From a virus, in IMG/VR virus record IMGVR_UViG_3300046010_013454, positions 1-36,721 of that record: DNA of 36,721 nt; one strand, 5' to 3'. This document shows, piece after piece, positions 13,958-21,630 of the stretch (positions within the stretch are counted from its first letter, which is position 1; every line of letters begins with the position of its first letter). The notes under the pieces are model-generated. The model had not been told where the DNA came from and made no database searches. It saw only the letters and a list, made by a program, of their open reading frames with translations. The position numbers and the translations under genes were made by a program.

Positions 13958-14191
13958 ATGGCTAAATTATTTATGCTTCAAACTGCTCTTGCGAACCTGA
14001 CGCAAGAGGGAACCGCCGAAATTAATGGCACTGGCTGGAGAATCGCACTAGACAACGAAAATATCCTTTTTGTGGACTGTGGTGATGAGGGCTTTGTCTA
14101 TCAGGTTTATTACTCGGATGCTAAAAGCTGGTCTATCAAGGAAGAATTGGAAACCGTTACAGAACTCAATGCTTTAATTGCTGGGGAATAA
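13958..14191 (+). CDS. Small hypothetical protein after Mor-like gene
   Basis: ATG 13958 is chosen because the longer frame would start inside the promoter at 13856. The 77-residue product (MAKLFMLQTALANLTQEG onward) is acidic with alternating strands (RIALDNENILFVDCGDEGFV) and a final helix. No known motif. A transcript from 13856 would place it first in a short operon with the membrane protein at 14195. Confidence 0.55.
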   Translation: MAKLFMLQTALANLTQEGTAEINGTGWRIALDNENILFVDCGDEGFVYQVYYSDAKSWSIKEELETVTELNALIAGE

Positions 14192-14194
14192 GTC

Positions 14195-14524
14195 ATGACT
14201 ACTAAGAAATTATTTGCGATCGCAGTAGAGGCGATCGCCTATGTCTCGCTCATTGCTTTGCTTGGTTTGCTGATTGCTTTGGTCTATGGTTTACTGATGT
14301 TGCTTTCACCACAGGCAAAGGCGGCTGACCATTTACCCGCCGTCGGGCAAGTGGTAATTATCCCTCCAGTAAGGGTGGCGCTTCGCGCCGCTCAGGATGC
14401 GCCCGAATTGGTGGATTATGCAGCGATGAATACTCGCCAGTTGCGGAAGATTTGTCGCGATCGCAAGATTGCCAAGTGGAATAAGCTCAATAAATCAGAG
14501 CTAATTGCAGCGCTAAGCGCTTAG
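14195..14524 (+). CDS. Membrane/exported protein with C-terminal SAP/Rho-N-like motif
   Basis: The 109-residue protein has a long hydrophobic stretch at about residues 9-38. SPQAKAAD follows, which resembles a signal-peptidase site. The C-terminal part (about 76-108: MNTRQLRKICRDRKIAKWNK then LNKSELIAAL) resembles SAP or Rho-N nucleic-acid-binding helices. That combination of membrane segment and DNA-binding motif is odd. Possible roles are a membrane-tethered DNA protein or, less likely, a holin/antiholin-like factor. It begins three bases after the previous stop. Confidence 0.6.
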   Translation: MTTKKLFAIAVEAIAYVSLIALLGLLIALVYGLLMLLSPQAKAADHLPAVGQVVIIPPVRVALRAAQDAPELVDYAAMNTRQLRKICRDRKIAKWNKLNKSELIAALSA

Positions 14525-14581
14525 AACTGCGAGGGGTGCGTCTCTTCAACGCATGAGTAACAATAATTTACTGGAGCTTAT

Positions 14582-14896
14582 ATGCCTGGGTACAAAGAAG
14601 ATTTTGTAAAGAATTTTGATGAGGCTTTTGAGGCTGGCAAGGCTAAAAGAGATGCAATTATTCGTAATTCCTTTATGAAGATCACCGTAACAGCATCAGA
14701 AGATCTTCGCCAATGGATCGCGGAGAATGGCAATGTACTTGATCTCTCTGTTGAAGACATTGTAGATAACCGTTACATTGAGACAGAAGGCGATCTGACT
14801 GACTTTATTATAAAAATATCTCTATTTCATAATTGTGTAGTAAGTGCGAATAGCAAAAAAGCTTTCGTTGAGATCTACAACAGCAATAGAGAGTAA
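14582..14896 (+). CDS. Hypothetical protein
   Basis: The 104-residue acidic protein follows GGAG eight bases before ATG 14582. It is predicted as helix, strand (NSFMKITVTASEDLRQWI), helix, with no recognised motif. It ends two bases from the convergent gene G on the other strand with no terminator between, so transcripts of the two must collide or overlap. Confidence 0.55.
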   Translation: MPGYKEDFVKNFDEAFEAGKAKRDAIIRNSFMKITVTASEDLRQWIAENGNVLDLSVEDIVDNRYIETEGDLTDFIIKISLFHNCVVSANSKKAFVEIYNSNRE

Positions 14897-14898
14897 GC

Positions 14899-15360
14899 TT
14901 ACAGGCTGAAGTAATTGGCGGCTAAACTTTGGATTTCCTCTACTGCATCGGGCAGTAAATCACCATCATCGGTGATGGGGAAAAATGGTCGGGCGGGGAT
15001 GTTGCGGCGCGGCGCTCCAAATTGGTGGATGCTTCCTAGGTCGTAACTCCCTACTGGGCGGTTAGTCTTGACGATCGCAGTGTCGTTAGTCGCTTCGGCG
15101 GCTATGGTGTCAAATAGCTGTCCTGATTGCTGAAGTATGCCGTTGCGCTTGGTTTTCTTGTCTTTTGCCTTGCGTGCTGCATACTTAGGATTGAGCGCCG
15201 CAAACTTGCTGCCGTCGGGCGAAGTTTGGGTTTTGATGGCGTTTCGTGCTTCATCGGCTAGGAAGTTTGCGATCGCGGTCATCAGTGGGCGCGTTGGTCG
15301 CTCAAAGTTGGTGAATACTGAGCGCAGTTGAGCATCATCTAGAGAAAAATTTAATTCCAT
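14899..15360 (-). CDS. Virion morphogenesis protein, Mu gpG-like (gp31)
   Basis: The 153-residue protein fits the Mu G / phage virion morphogenesis family, related to tail-completion proteins. It has a helical N-terminus, then SPDGSKFAALNPKYAARKAK. ILQQSGQLFDTIA and SIHQFGAPRRNIPARPFFPI follow; the last is the diagnostic IHQFG...IPARPF block. In Mu, G follows F directly. Here it lies on the same strand but is separated from F by the XRE/antirepressor cassette and a terminator. It starts five bases after the XRE gene's stop, so it is probably transcribed with it. Confidence 0.88.
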   Translation of the reverse strand: MELNFSLDDAQLRSVFTNFERPTRPLMTAIANFLADEARNAIKTQTSPDGSKFAALNPKYAARKAKDKKTKRNGILQQSGQLFDTIAAEATNDTAIVKTNRPVGSYDLGSIHQFGAPRRNIPARPFFPITDDGDLLPDAVEEIQSLAANYFSL

Positions 15361-15365
15361 ATTTC

Positions 15366-15578
15366 TTACTTGACTTTGCTAGTTTCTTCTACAGCTTGCT
15401 CTAGCTCTTCAAATGTGCAGTTGTATAGGCGTAATAGTTTAGCAATCTGATCAATCCTTAGCCTTGGTATAGTTCGTCCTTGCTCCCAATTCCATACCGT
15501 AGACGCAGTAATACCAAGAGCTTCGGCAACATCTTCAACTCTAATACTTACTTTTTTCCTTAAATTTCGCATACTCAT
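15366..15578 (-). CDS. XRE-family transcriptional regulator (second repressor-like gene)
   Basis: This 70-residue protein is a classic Cro/CI-type HTH: VEDVAEALGITASTVWNWEQ then GRTIPRLRIDQIAKLL. It is divergent from the operon with the antirepressor (15715-16559), forming a compact switch inside the late region. It is a different subfamily from the main repressor at 2467. It stands immediately upstream of gene G, which is unusual for a head gene. A second in-frame ATG two codons on is possible. Confidence 0.9.
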   Translation of the reverse strand: MSMRNLRKKVSIRVEDVAEALGITASTVWNWEQGRTIPRLRIDQIAKLLRLYNCTFEELEQAVEETSKVK

Positions 15579-15590
15579 AAAACTAAGGAC

Positions 15591-15623
15591 TTGACAAAAC
15601 TGTAAACGTGTTCATAGTATACA
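15591..15623. promoter_or_regulatory. Overlapping divergent promoters of the XRE/antirepressor cassette
   Basis: On the plus strand TTGACA (15591-15596), 18 bases and TAGTAT (15615-15620) suit a promoter for the 15715 operon. On the minus strand TATACT (15621-15616) lies 19 bases downstream of TTGGAC, for the XRE gene. Both share the TAGTATACA word also seen in the promoter at 13856, so one regulator may act on both. Confidence 0.6.
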
Positions 15624-15629
15624 CATATA

Positions 15630-15674
15630 TTAAAGGCGCTGTCCAAGAAGTCGAAATCTAAACAGCGCCTTTAA
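15630..15674. promoter_or_regulatory. Leader stem-loop, possible attenuator
   Basis: TTAAAGGCGCTGT and ACAGCGCCTTTAA are perfect 13-base arms around a 19-base loop. It lies in the 5' leader of the plus-strand operon, between its promoter and the ribosome site (AAGGAGGGG, near 15695). It is followed by only a weak T/A stretch, so partial termination or mRNA control is possible. Confidence 0.55.
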
Positions 15675-15714
15675 TTCAAAAATTTACCAGTCCCAAGGAG
15701 GGGCTAGATTTTTT

Positions 15715-16062
15715 ATGACTGAAACTCAGTCTAGTGTGTTCCCAGAAAATTTGCAAGAATCTGCCCATCCCCATGATGAGCAGGTGACTGTAACTCTTGA
15801 TGAGGCAAAGGCAAAGGTAGAGCGTGAGCCTAGATACAAGTTGATTGCACTTGATGCAGGGCTTGCGAATATAGCTTCTTTGCTGCATGTCGCTTACAAG
15901 TCTGCGGCGTTTGAAAACAACGACTATCAAGAAGAAATCTTCAACAAGTCGATTGGCAATGGTGGTGATCAGGTGTTGCTGCAACGCATCCTTGATGAAG
16001 TCGAGCTTTGCCATGAGCAAGTCATGGATCTACGTTTACAAATTACTGGAGGTGTTGAATGA
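15715..16062 (+). CDS. Hypothetical protein, first gene of antirepressor operon
   Basis: The 115-residue protein has an acidic disordered head (MTETQSSVFPENLQESAHP) and a helical rest (YKLIALDAGLANIASLLHVA, VLLQRILDEVELCHEQVMDL). No family recognised. Good ribosome site upstream. It overlaps the antirepressor by ATGA. The pairing with an XRE gene and an antirepressor-like gene suggests a partner in regulation, or an unrelated passenger. Confidence 0.6.
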   Translation: MTETQSSVFPENLQESAHPHDEQVTVTLDEAKAKVEREPRYKLIALDAGLANIASLLHVAYKSAAFENNDYQEEIFNKSIGNGGDQVLLQRILDEVELCHEQVMDLRLQITGGVE

Positions 16063-16559
16063 TGAGTGCTGCTGAAATCTCGCAAAACTACGTGTTTGGG
16101 TTGCTCCAATCTGAAGAGCAGTTCCCAGTTGACTTTGATGTTGCTTGGGCTTGGCTCGGTTACACAAGGAAAAGCAATGCTAAAGACAAGCTTGTTAAGA
16201 GCTTTGTTGAAGGTCAAGACTTTTGCCGCAAGTGGAGCAAAAGTCCAGACGGTGGGCGTTCCAAGCAATTGATAATGTTAACAATTAACTGCTTCAAGCA
16301 GTTAGCAATGATGGCAGGAACCGAAAAAGGCGCAAGCGTTCGTCGCTACTTTCTAGACTGCGAAGAGAAGCTGAAGCAGATTGGTGGCTCTGGGAAGGTT
16401 GATGTGCGAATCACCATCGATCAAGCCCGTGAGATGAACAATCCAGCCTTGAAGCAGGCAACTGTCAAAGAAAAGGTGAAGCTGTTGGAAACGGTGGAGC
16501 GCTTTTTGGATAAGTATCCCGATTGCTCCAATGTCGTGAGGCAAATCTTCAAGGATTAG
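16059..16559 (+). CDS. AntA/AntB or MSV199-like phage antirepressor
   Basis: The 166-residue protein carries the domain of phage antirepressors: an N-terminal FDVAWAWLGYTRKSNAKDKL, then VEGQDF. LIMLTINCFKQLAMMAGTEK and VRRYFLDCEEKL follow. A C-terminal helical part (about 125-165) probably oligomerises or binds a partner. Such proteins inactivate prophage repressors, often non-cognate ones. Its targets here could be the XRE protein at 15366, the main repressor or a co-resident prophage. It is followed by a strong terminator. Confidence 0.85.
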   Translation: MMSAAEISQNYVFGLLQSEEQFPVDFDVAWAWLGYTRKSNAKDKLVKSFVEGQDFCRKWSKSPDGGRSKQLIMLTINCFKQLAMMAGTEKGASVRRYFLDCEEKLKQIGGSGKVDVRITIDQAREMNNPALKQATVKEKVKLLETVERFLDKYPDCSNVVRQIFKD

Positions 16560-16560
16560 A

Positions 16561-16616
16561 TTCTCATAAAAAAAACAGGCTCAGAGGTTTTCTCTGAGCC
16601 TGTTTTTTTATGAGAA
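16561..16616. terminator. Bidirectional terminator between antirepressor and gene F
   Basis: A very long near-perfect stem (including ACAGGCTCAGAG and CTCTGAGCCTGT) has a GTTTT loop, and each strand ends in a T run. It stops plus-strand transcription after 16559 and minus-strand transcription after gene F, whose stop codon lies inside the stem. It therefore cuts F from G. Confidence 0.92.
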
Positions 16617-17384
16617 GAATTTTAGTAAGGACTGAATGGCATTATCGATCCTCTTACCCCAGGAACGCGGTAAGCGCTCCTTAATCCTAGCCAGATTGAC
16701 AATCCTCTGCTCGGCGTTACTTGATGGCGCGGCATTAAAGCCAGTATCAGGCTCGATAATTGCTTGCTTAGTCTGCCCATTACCATCCACATAGGGCAAA
16801 GTATCACCAAGGGCAATTTGCTCCACATCTAGCCCCTTTTTATCAAGCTGACGTTGGGATAGAGATACCATGCTGCATCCACAATTAAATCCATTGGGCG
16901 GATAAATGCTGCTCACGATGGGATCGTCTTTGCGGAATACCTTTCCATCTAAAGCAACGTGTGCAGGTCTAGGGGCGCGAGAATCTGAGTGCAGATATTG
17001 CAAATAGGGTTGCAACTTCATGACATCACGATCAAACTGCTGATCGTGCCTTCCTGCGGCGTAGGATTGGCGTAAATTCTGGGTGAGGATGAGCCTTGCT
17101 CTCCAATCTGCGCCGCCCTTGATATCCCAGCCATACTGCTCTGAGAAATTGGCAATCTGCGCCGCAAATTCGGGCGAGTCGTAGGGTGTGCCGTTTTGAA
17201 TGGCGCGAGTTACCGATTTTTGCAGATCGCTGACCAGAGTTGCATCAACTGCGCCCGCACTCCAAAACGCGGCATTGGCTTCTGAGTCTTTGTAATCGTT
17301 CCAGCGCTCAGATGGCAAAGCGATCCTATTCTCAAGGTAGGAAATTGCTTCATCAAATGGCGCGGATTTGTAATCAAATGCCAT
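16608..17384 (-). CDS. Mu F-like head morphogenesis protein (gp30)
   Basis: The 258-residue protein matches the phage Mu F / minor head family. Its diagnostic block is RPAHVALDGKVFRKDDP, then YPPNGFNCGCSM, the PPNG.xCxC motif (residues about 150-190). An ARLILTQNLRQSYAAGRH helix precedes it. F proteins attach to the portal and are ejected or stabilise the capsid opening. At 258 residues it is shorter than Mu F (about 440), lacking a C-terminal extension. Its start overlaps the portal gene's end by 11 bases. Confidence 0.92.
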   Translation of the reverse strand: MAFDYKSAPFDEAISYLENRIALPSERWNDYKDSEANAAFWSAGAVDATLVSDLQKSVTRAIQNGTPYDSPEFAAQIANFSEQYGWDIKGGADWRARLILTQNLRQSYAAGRHDQQFDRDVMKLQPYLQYLHSDSRAPRPAHVALDGKVFRKDDPIVSSIYPPNGFNCGCSMVSLSQRQLDKKGLDVEQIALGDTLPYVDGNGQTKQAIIEPDTGFNAAPSSNAEQRIVNLARIKERLPRSWGKRIDNAIQSLLKFFS

Positions 17385-19194
17385 CTGCCTCCGCCTCCTC
17401 TATCCCTGCAAGATTCGCTACGCGATCCGCCTGTGCATATTTGGTGGCTAGCTCTTGGCGACTGCGCTCCATGCCTTCAAATATCCCTGCAAATCGCTCT
17501 TGAAACTCCACGGCATCGGCGCTCTCTGCATAGGCGAGATTTATCCGCTCTTGCCACTTGGCGGCATGGGCGGCGTAAGCATCTATAAGCTCTGGATTAG
17601 AGGCGATTTGCTCTACTGTGTCGGGTTCTTTGGGGCGATCGGCAAAATCATAAATCTCACCACTGCGGATGCTTCGGCTTCGCTCAGCAACCGTCTCTGA
17701 GAATTGAGCGTTAGGGGCGTTATTTTGGCTTTGACCTTGTGTTGGTATCTGCGGAGGTGGTGTCGTGTCCTGTGGCGCTAAATTTTGCGGTTGTGGTTGA
17801 TTGCGGATTGGTGCGATGATCGCTGTTGCTGCTTCCAAGGTTACGCCCATCGTATTTACCATGATCTGAAGCAAGCTGTCAGGATTCATTTGTCCTGTGC
17901 TGGCGGCGGTAATCATTGCAGTTAGCGATTGAAGCTGTGCGCCATTGAGTGTTGATTTATTAGCGTCGTATTCGTAGCCATCGCCATAGATCTCTGTGAA
18001 TTTCTCAGGTGTTAGCCTTCCGCCCAAATCAATGATTTCTTTATCGCGCTTGACTCTGGTATCAATGTCCTTTTCAGGCTCAGTGCGATATCGGATATAG
18101 GGCGCGTTTGCTTTGGGGAAATTATAGAAGGTGATTGGTACGGATACATTCTGATAAAAGCTTTCGCTGAAGAAGTCGCCATCAGCAACAACAATATCGT
18201 TCGCAACGTTCTCATGGGTTTCGGCTGTGCCTGCCCATGCACCGTTCTCAGTGGTTCCTGATTGCCCCAAAATCAGGAGCGTGATCGCGTGATCGCACCG
18301 TTCCTGTAAGCCTGCAAAATCGGCTGTGCCTCTAGTGGTTTGCAGTAATTCGGCTGCAAAGCCTTGAGCTAGGGAAATTGAGCGCCCCTCTCCAAGTGCT
18401 TGGGCTAATACCTTAGCTTTGTCTTTTTCTTCTTTGAGGGCATTTGCAGGATATTCTACTTTGGCGCTTGGGCGTGAGAAATTGTCTAGGAAGTTTAGCT
18501 CATGCCTTGTCGCGCCTCTTTTAAAGAGGGTCAGCCAGTAAAGGATTTGGTCTAGCCCTTCACCATAGGGATTGTCGCTATTGTCGCCACCGCATCGCAT
18601 TACCCATGCGCGAGATTCGTGGATCGGTTCACCTTCGTACATGTTGCCAAGGGTGATTAATCTTGGCTTGCCTTCTTTGTCGAATTTGATGCGATCGCGT
18701 CGCCTTACCTTGATGGCTCCTTTGCTGATATCCAGATAAATCAAGCCATCAGCTTTCTTAGTGAGCATTTTCTCGCCAAGACTAAACCCGTAATGCCTGC
18801 AAAACATCATCTTGGTGGTGATGTCATCCATCGGGATTTTGTTGATATTAAATTGCGCGGCATCTTTGTCTATCGATGGCTTTGGCATCTGGACTCGCCA
18901 CCAGTCTGCGGCGGCTTGGTCAATTGCTGAATCAGATGCGGCAATTACTTCAATAGGAAATCTAATCAGTCTGCTAAATCTTTGAAAGTAACAGGCTGAT
19001 ACATGGGGATCTTTGCGGACTTTTGTATAAATATCAAGGTATTCAGCACCATTGCCACCATGCTGATCGAGTACGGGATCTTGTTTGTCGAGTAGGGGCA
19101 GTAGATAGCCGCGAGTGATGTCGTTATCTACGCCTGCTATTTCTGCATCCAGTAGCGGAGTTTTCTGCTCTTTGGTCAAAAAGTCATCAGCCAT
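17374..19194 (-). CDS. Portal protein, Mu gp29-like (DUF935)
   Basis: The 606-residue protein has typical DUF935 portal features: an N-terminal part DIYTKVRKDPHVSACYFQR, RDRIKFDKEGKPRLI, NPYGEGLDQILYWLTLFKRG, and LILGQSGTTENGAWAGTAE with downstream helices. It should form the dodecameric ring for DNA entry. The C-terminal 180 residues are Gln/Pro-rich then helical, the long tail that interacts with F. It lies between terminase and F in Mu order. The gap to terminase is 3 bases. Confidence 0.93.
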   Translation of the reverse strand: MADDFLTKEQKTPLLDAEIAGVDNDITRGYLLPLLDKQDPVLDQHGGNGAEYLDIYTKVRKDPHVSACYFQRFSRLIRFPIEVIAASDSAIDQAAADWWRVQMPKPSIDKDAAQFNINKIPMDDITTKMMFCRHYGFSLGEKMLTKKADGLIYLDISKGAIKVRRRDRIKFDKEGKPRLITLGNMYEGEPIHESRAWVMRCGGDNSDNPYGEGLDQILYWLTLFKRGATRHELNFLDNFSRPSAKVEYPANALKEEKDKAKVLAQALGEGRSISLAQGFAAELLQTTRGTADFAGLQERCDHAITLLILGQSGTTENGAWAGTAETHENVANDIVVADGDFFSESFYQNVSVPITFYNFPKANAPYIRYRTEPEKDIDTRVKRDKEIIDLGGRLTPEKFTEIYGDGYEYDANKSTLNGAQLQSLTAMITAASTGQMNPDSLLQIMVNTMGVTLEAATAIIAPIRNQPQPQNLAPQDTTPPPQIPTQGQSQNNAPNAQFSETVAERSRSIRSGEIYDFADRPKEPDTVEQIASNPELIDAYAAHAAKWQERINLAYAESADAVEFQERFAGIFEGMERSRQELATKYAQADRVANLAGIEEAEADGI

Positions 19195-19197
19195 TTT

Positions 19198-20544
19198 CTA
19201 AAATCCTCTCAGGTTGTAGTTGCCGTAATCTGCGATCGCCTTGTCTTCGCGTTCTTCGCCAAGCTCAAACTCGAAGGGTGCAAAACCTTCATCGGCGGCA
19301 TGGAGGGCAAGGGCAAGCGCCCAAAAGTAGTCACCGTGACCCGTTGCTTCTGAGCGCTCGGCATCAAAGCGCGAGTTGCCTGATTCGGTGACGGTTTTTT
19401 TGATGGAGTGCAGAGAGTCGCGAATGTCGGATTCTGAGGGGATACGAACTAAGCGATCCTCAAATTTCTGCTTGGTAAGGATGGCTAAATCCTGCTTTAC
19501 TGCCCCTGTAAAGAGAACGCCTTCAACGTAGTACTTGCCGTAGGTATCTTGCAGTTGCTCCACAATCACCTCGCCCATGCCTGTTTGGTCTACGCAGATG
19601 CGGCGGGGGTTGTAGAGCTTGATGAGTCGCTCTAGTTCTAGTCTTTGCTCTTTGAAGGTGTTTCCCTTCATTCTGATGATTTGACGTGTTACCATCACGT
19701 CGCCAACTTTCTTAAGCGCCCACAGGATTGATAGATCTCGCCTTCTTGCAATATCCCATCCGATGTAAGTGGGGTAGCTATCTAGGGTAGTTTCGCCTGA
19801 TTCTTCAAGATCTGCTTCGCAAGTGGTGATCAGTTCGTAGGATAGCCATGCGCTAGCTTCATCAAGCCATTTAAGTTCGTATTCCTGCGCCCATCCATCC
19901 TCATCGGCTAGGGCTTTGCGCTCAAATTCGATATTGAAGGGTAAGCCTTGTTTTACGGCTTGGAAGATGTCAATTTTGTGGACACTCCAAACCTTGTCTT
20001 GATCGTCTTCGACAATGCGATAAAATCTGCCGCCTTTGTGCTTGCCAGTGCTTGAAATGATCATGCGCCTTGTACCGCGCAATACTGGGAAAGCGGCTCT
20101 CCATAGCTCCTCTTGGGTGGCTGTGGGTAAAATATCAAATTCATCCAAATAAACATTGGATGTGTAGCCCCGAATTACGTCAGGAACTGGGGGAAGGGAT
20201 AGGATTCGGGAGCCTTGGGGAAGTGTAATTTCGCGCCCCTTGACGGTTTTTTGTAGATTCTCAGACCATAGCTCTAGCTCAACGATTTCACTTGCTGCCA
20301 TTGAGTATGCCTTGCAGTGGCGTTTTGCCTCTGCGAGATTTTCTAATGCTTGCCTATCCCCACGCGAGATCATGATCCATTGGGTACGTCCGCCTTTGGC
20401 TTCAGTTTCGTGGCAATCGTCAACAATTTCAAGGGTTGTGGTGAAGGTTTTGCGGCAGCCACGCGCCCAAAAAAGAGCCTTAAATCTTGAGCGATCTAGG
20501 AAGCTTTTTTGCTGATATGGGAGTAAGGCGATCGCGCTTTGCAT
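19198..20544 (-). CDS. Terminase large subunit, Mu gp28-like
   Basis: The 448-residue protein is the packaging motor and nuclease. The ATPase half has ARGCRKT at 27-33 in the Walker A place and NVYLDEFD (130-137) as Walker B. The nuclease half has D264 (YIGWDIARRRD), D319 (CVDQTGMGE) and the GHGDYFWALALA block (402-413). Walker A is degenerate: G-x4-GKS is replaced by GCRKT, as in some Mu-like terminases that keep an Arg/Lys finger. Order small terminase, large terminase, portal is Mu-like, but on the minus strand. Confidence 0.93.
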   Translation of the reverse strand: MQSAIALLPYQQKSFLDRSRFKALFWARGCRKTFTTTLEIVDDCHETEAKGGRTQWIMISRGDRQALENLAEAKRHCKAYSMAASEIVELELWSENLQKTVKGREITLPQGSRILSLPPVPDVIRGYTSNVYLDEFDILPTATQEELWRAAFPVLRGTRRMIISSTGKHKGGRFYRIVEDDQDKVWSVHKIDIFQAVKQGLPFNIEFERKALADEDGWAQEYELKWLDEASAWLSYELITTCEADLEESGETTLDSYPTYIGWDIARRRDLSILWALKKVGDVMVTRQIIRMKGNTFKEQRLELERLIKLYNPRRICVDQTGMGEVIVEQLQDTYGKYYVEGVLFTGAVKQDLAILTKQKFEDRLVRIPSESDIRDSLHSIKKTVTESGNSRFDAERSEATGHGDYFWALALALHAADEGFAPFEFELGEEREDKAIADYGNYNLRGF

Positions 20545-20733
20545 TTAGTTATCTACAAACTCTTGGGGACAAAATGGATTGCAAATCAAGGCTTTTGGGC
20601 GCGAAGTGCTAGAGATTAGCTCTACTTCGATAAATTGCGGTTTTGATGGGCTTGAATTAAGCCTGCTACCGCAAAGAATGCAGTAATTTTTAGGCGATCG
20701 CTTGATAGAAAAGGGTGGAGCATTTGCAGTCAA
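20545..20733 (-). CDS. Possible small zinc-finger protein between terminase genes
   Basis: In the 217-base space between the terminase genes a minus frame encodes KNYCILCGSRLNSSPSKPQF, then ALICNPFCPQEFVDN. This is C-x2-C and C-x3-C, a plausible zinc site. No ATG exists; TTG 20733 is assumed. The frame stays open further back into the small terminase gene. The stop is directly before the large terminase ATG (TAAATG), which supports coupling. Because the start is weak and the family unknown, it stays tentative; a Com-like regulator is one idea. Confidence 0.4.
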   Translation of the reverse strand: MTANAPPFSIKRSPKNYCILCGSRLNSSPSKPQFIEVELISSTSRPKALICNPFCPQEFVDN

Positions 20734-20761
20734 GATTTTTGTAAACAATTTGTGGACAAAG

Positions 20762-21313
20762 CTAAGACACAATTCCGTAAATCTCTTCGCGAATGACTCG
20801 CAAAGTCTCTTGATCGATGCCAGTACGAGGGGCGATGTCTGCGAATTTAGCCTCAATCTTGGACTTGACCTCATCACGATACTTGGAAATTGTGATGTCT
20901 GAGGTTGAGGCTCTGCTTAGTGCTAAGCCGATCTGATTGTAGAGATTGGCTTTTTGCTTTACCGATAGCTCTTCATCACTAAGCCCTCTCAAGTCCATCT
21001 GAAGCTGAAAGATCGAGTCACCCAATAACCTTAAGTTTGCCTGTGAAGTCGTTTTATCCTCATCAGGAAAGGCTTCCATCAGATAGGCGCTAGCTTCCTG
21101 TGACTCCCTGATTTCATCTAGGAGTTTCTTTAGTTTTTGGGCTTGCCTGTGCAGAGTAGATCGAGAGAATTGCACCTCAAACCCAGATGATTCAAGGATG
21201 CTATTGATTTCTTCGGTGAGTCCGTCAAAATCGGCAAAGTTGCGATCCTTGAATAGCTTGTGGATTTGGGTTTTGATTGCCTCTGGCAAGGTGTCGAATA
21301 GCGATCGCTTCAT
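20762..21313 (-). CDS. Small terminase subunit, Mu gp27-like (DUF3486)
   Basis: The 183-residue helical protein fits the DUF3486 pattern: FDTLPEAIKTQIHKLFKDRN, GLTEEINSILESSGFEVQFS then RSTLHRQAQKLKKLL, an HTH-like N-terminus. A long helical middle (LGDSIFQLQMDLRGLSDEEL) follows. It should recognise phage DNA and hand it to the large subunit for headful packaging. Mu recognises its left-end pac site, so the analogous site here would lie within the first hundreds of bases. It overlaps the gp26-like gene by 4 bases. Confidence 0.88.
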   Translation of the reverse strand: MKRSLFDTLPEAIKTQIHKLFKDRNFADFDGLTEEINSILESSGFEVQFSRSTLHRQAQKLKKLLDEIRESQEASAYLMEAFPDEDKTTSQANLRLLGDSIFQLQMDLRGLSDEELSVKQKANLYNQIGLALSRASTSDITISKYRDEVKSKIEAKFADIAPRTGIDQETLRVIREEIYGIVS

Positions 21314-21630
21314 GGCTTAAACCATTCTTGGGGAGGTCTTTCGATGCTTGTAGGACAGTTATGATCGGGGCTGTATTCCACCAAATCAATTGATTTATGA
21401 GTTCTGGTCGCGTGCTTAATCCCTGAAGGCAGATCTTCAATATTGCAGTATCCCAAATCTCTTAGATAGAAAAGCTGTTCTCTGATTTCGGCATTTGAAA
21501 GCCCGTACTTCATCGAATCGCAAATAGACTTAAAGGTGTTTTCGTTAGCACCCGTTTCGCCCCAATTGTAAAGGCAAAGGATTATGGCATAACGAATCTC
21601 CCTAAGCTTGATGTTCTTTAATTGGTTCAC
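21310..21630 (-). CDS. Mu gp26-like winged-helix protein
   Basis: The 106-residue protein lies between the membrane coiled-coil protein (gp25-like) and the small terminase, as Mu gp26 does. It has a winged helix (about 10-70: REIRYAIILCLYNWGETGAN, NAEIREQLFYLRDLGYCNIE) and a Pro-rich end. The role is unknown even in Mu. It overlaps both neighbours by four bases. Confidence 0.7.
   Translation of the reverse strand: MNQLKNIKLREIRYAIILCLYNWGETGANENTFKSICDSMKYGLSNAEIREQLFYLRDLGYCNIEDLPSGIKHATRTHKSIDLVEYSPDHNCPTSIERPPQEWFKP

Noticed and set aside
20762-20877. Longer version of the zinc-finger frame starting at 20877
   Set aside because: It would overlap the small terminase coding region by over 100 bases, and the added residues look random.
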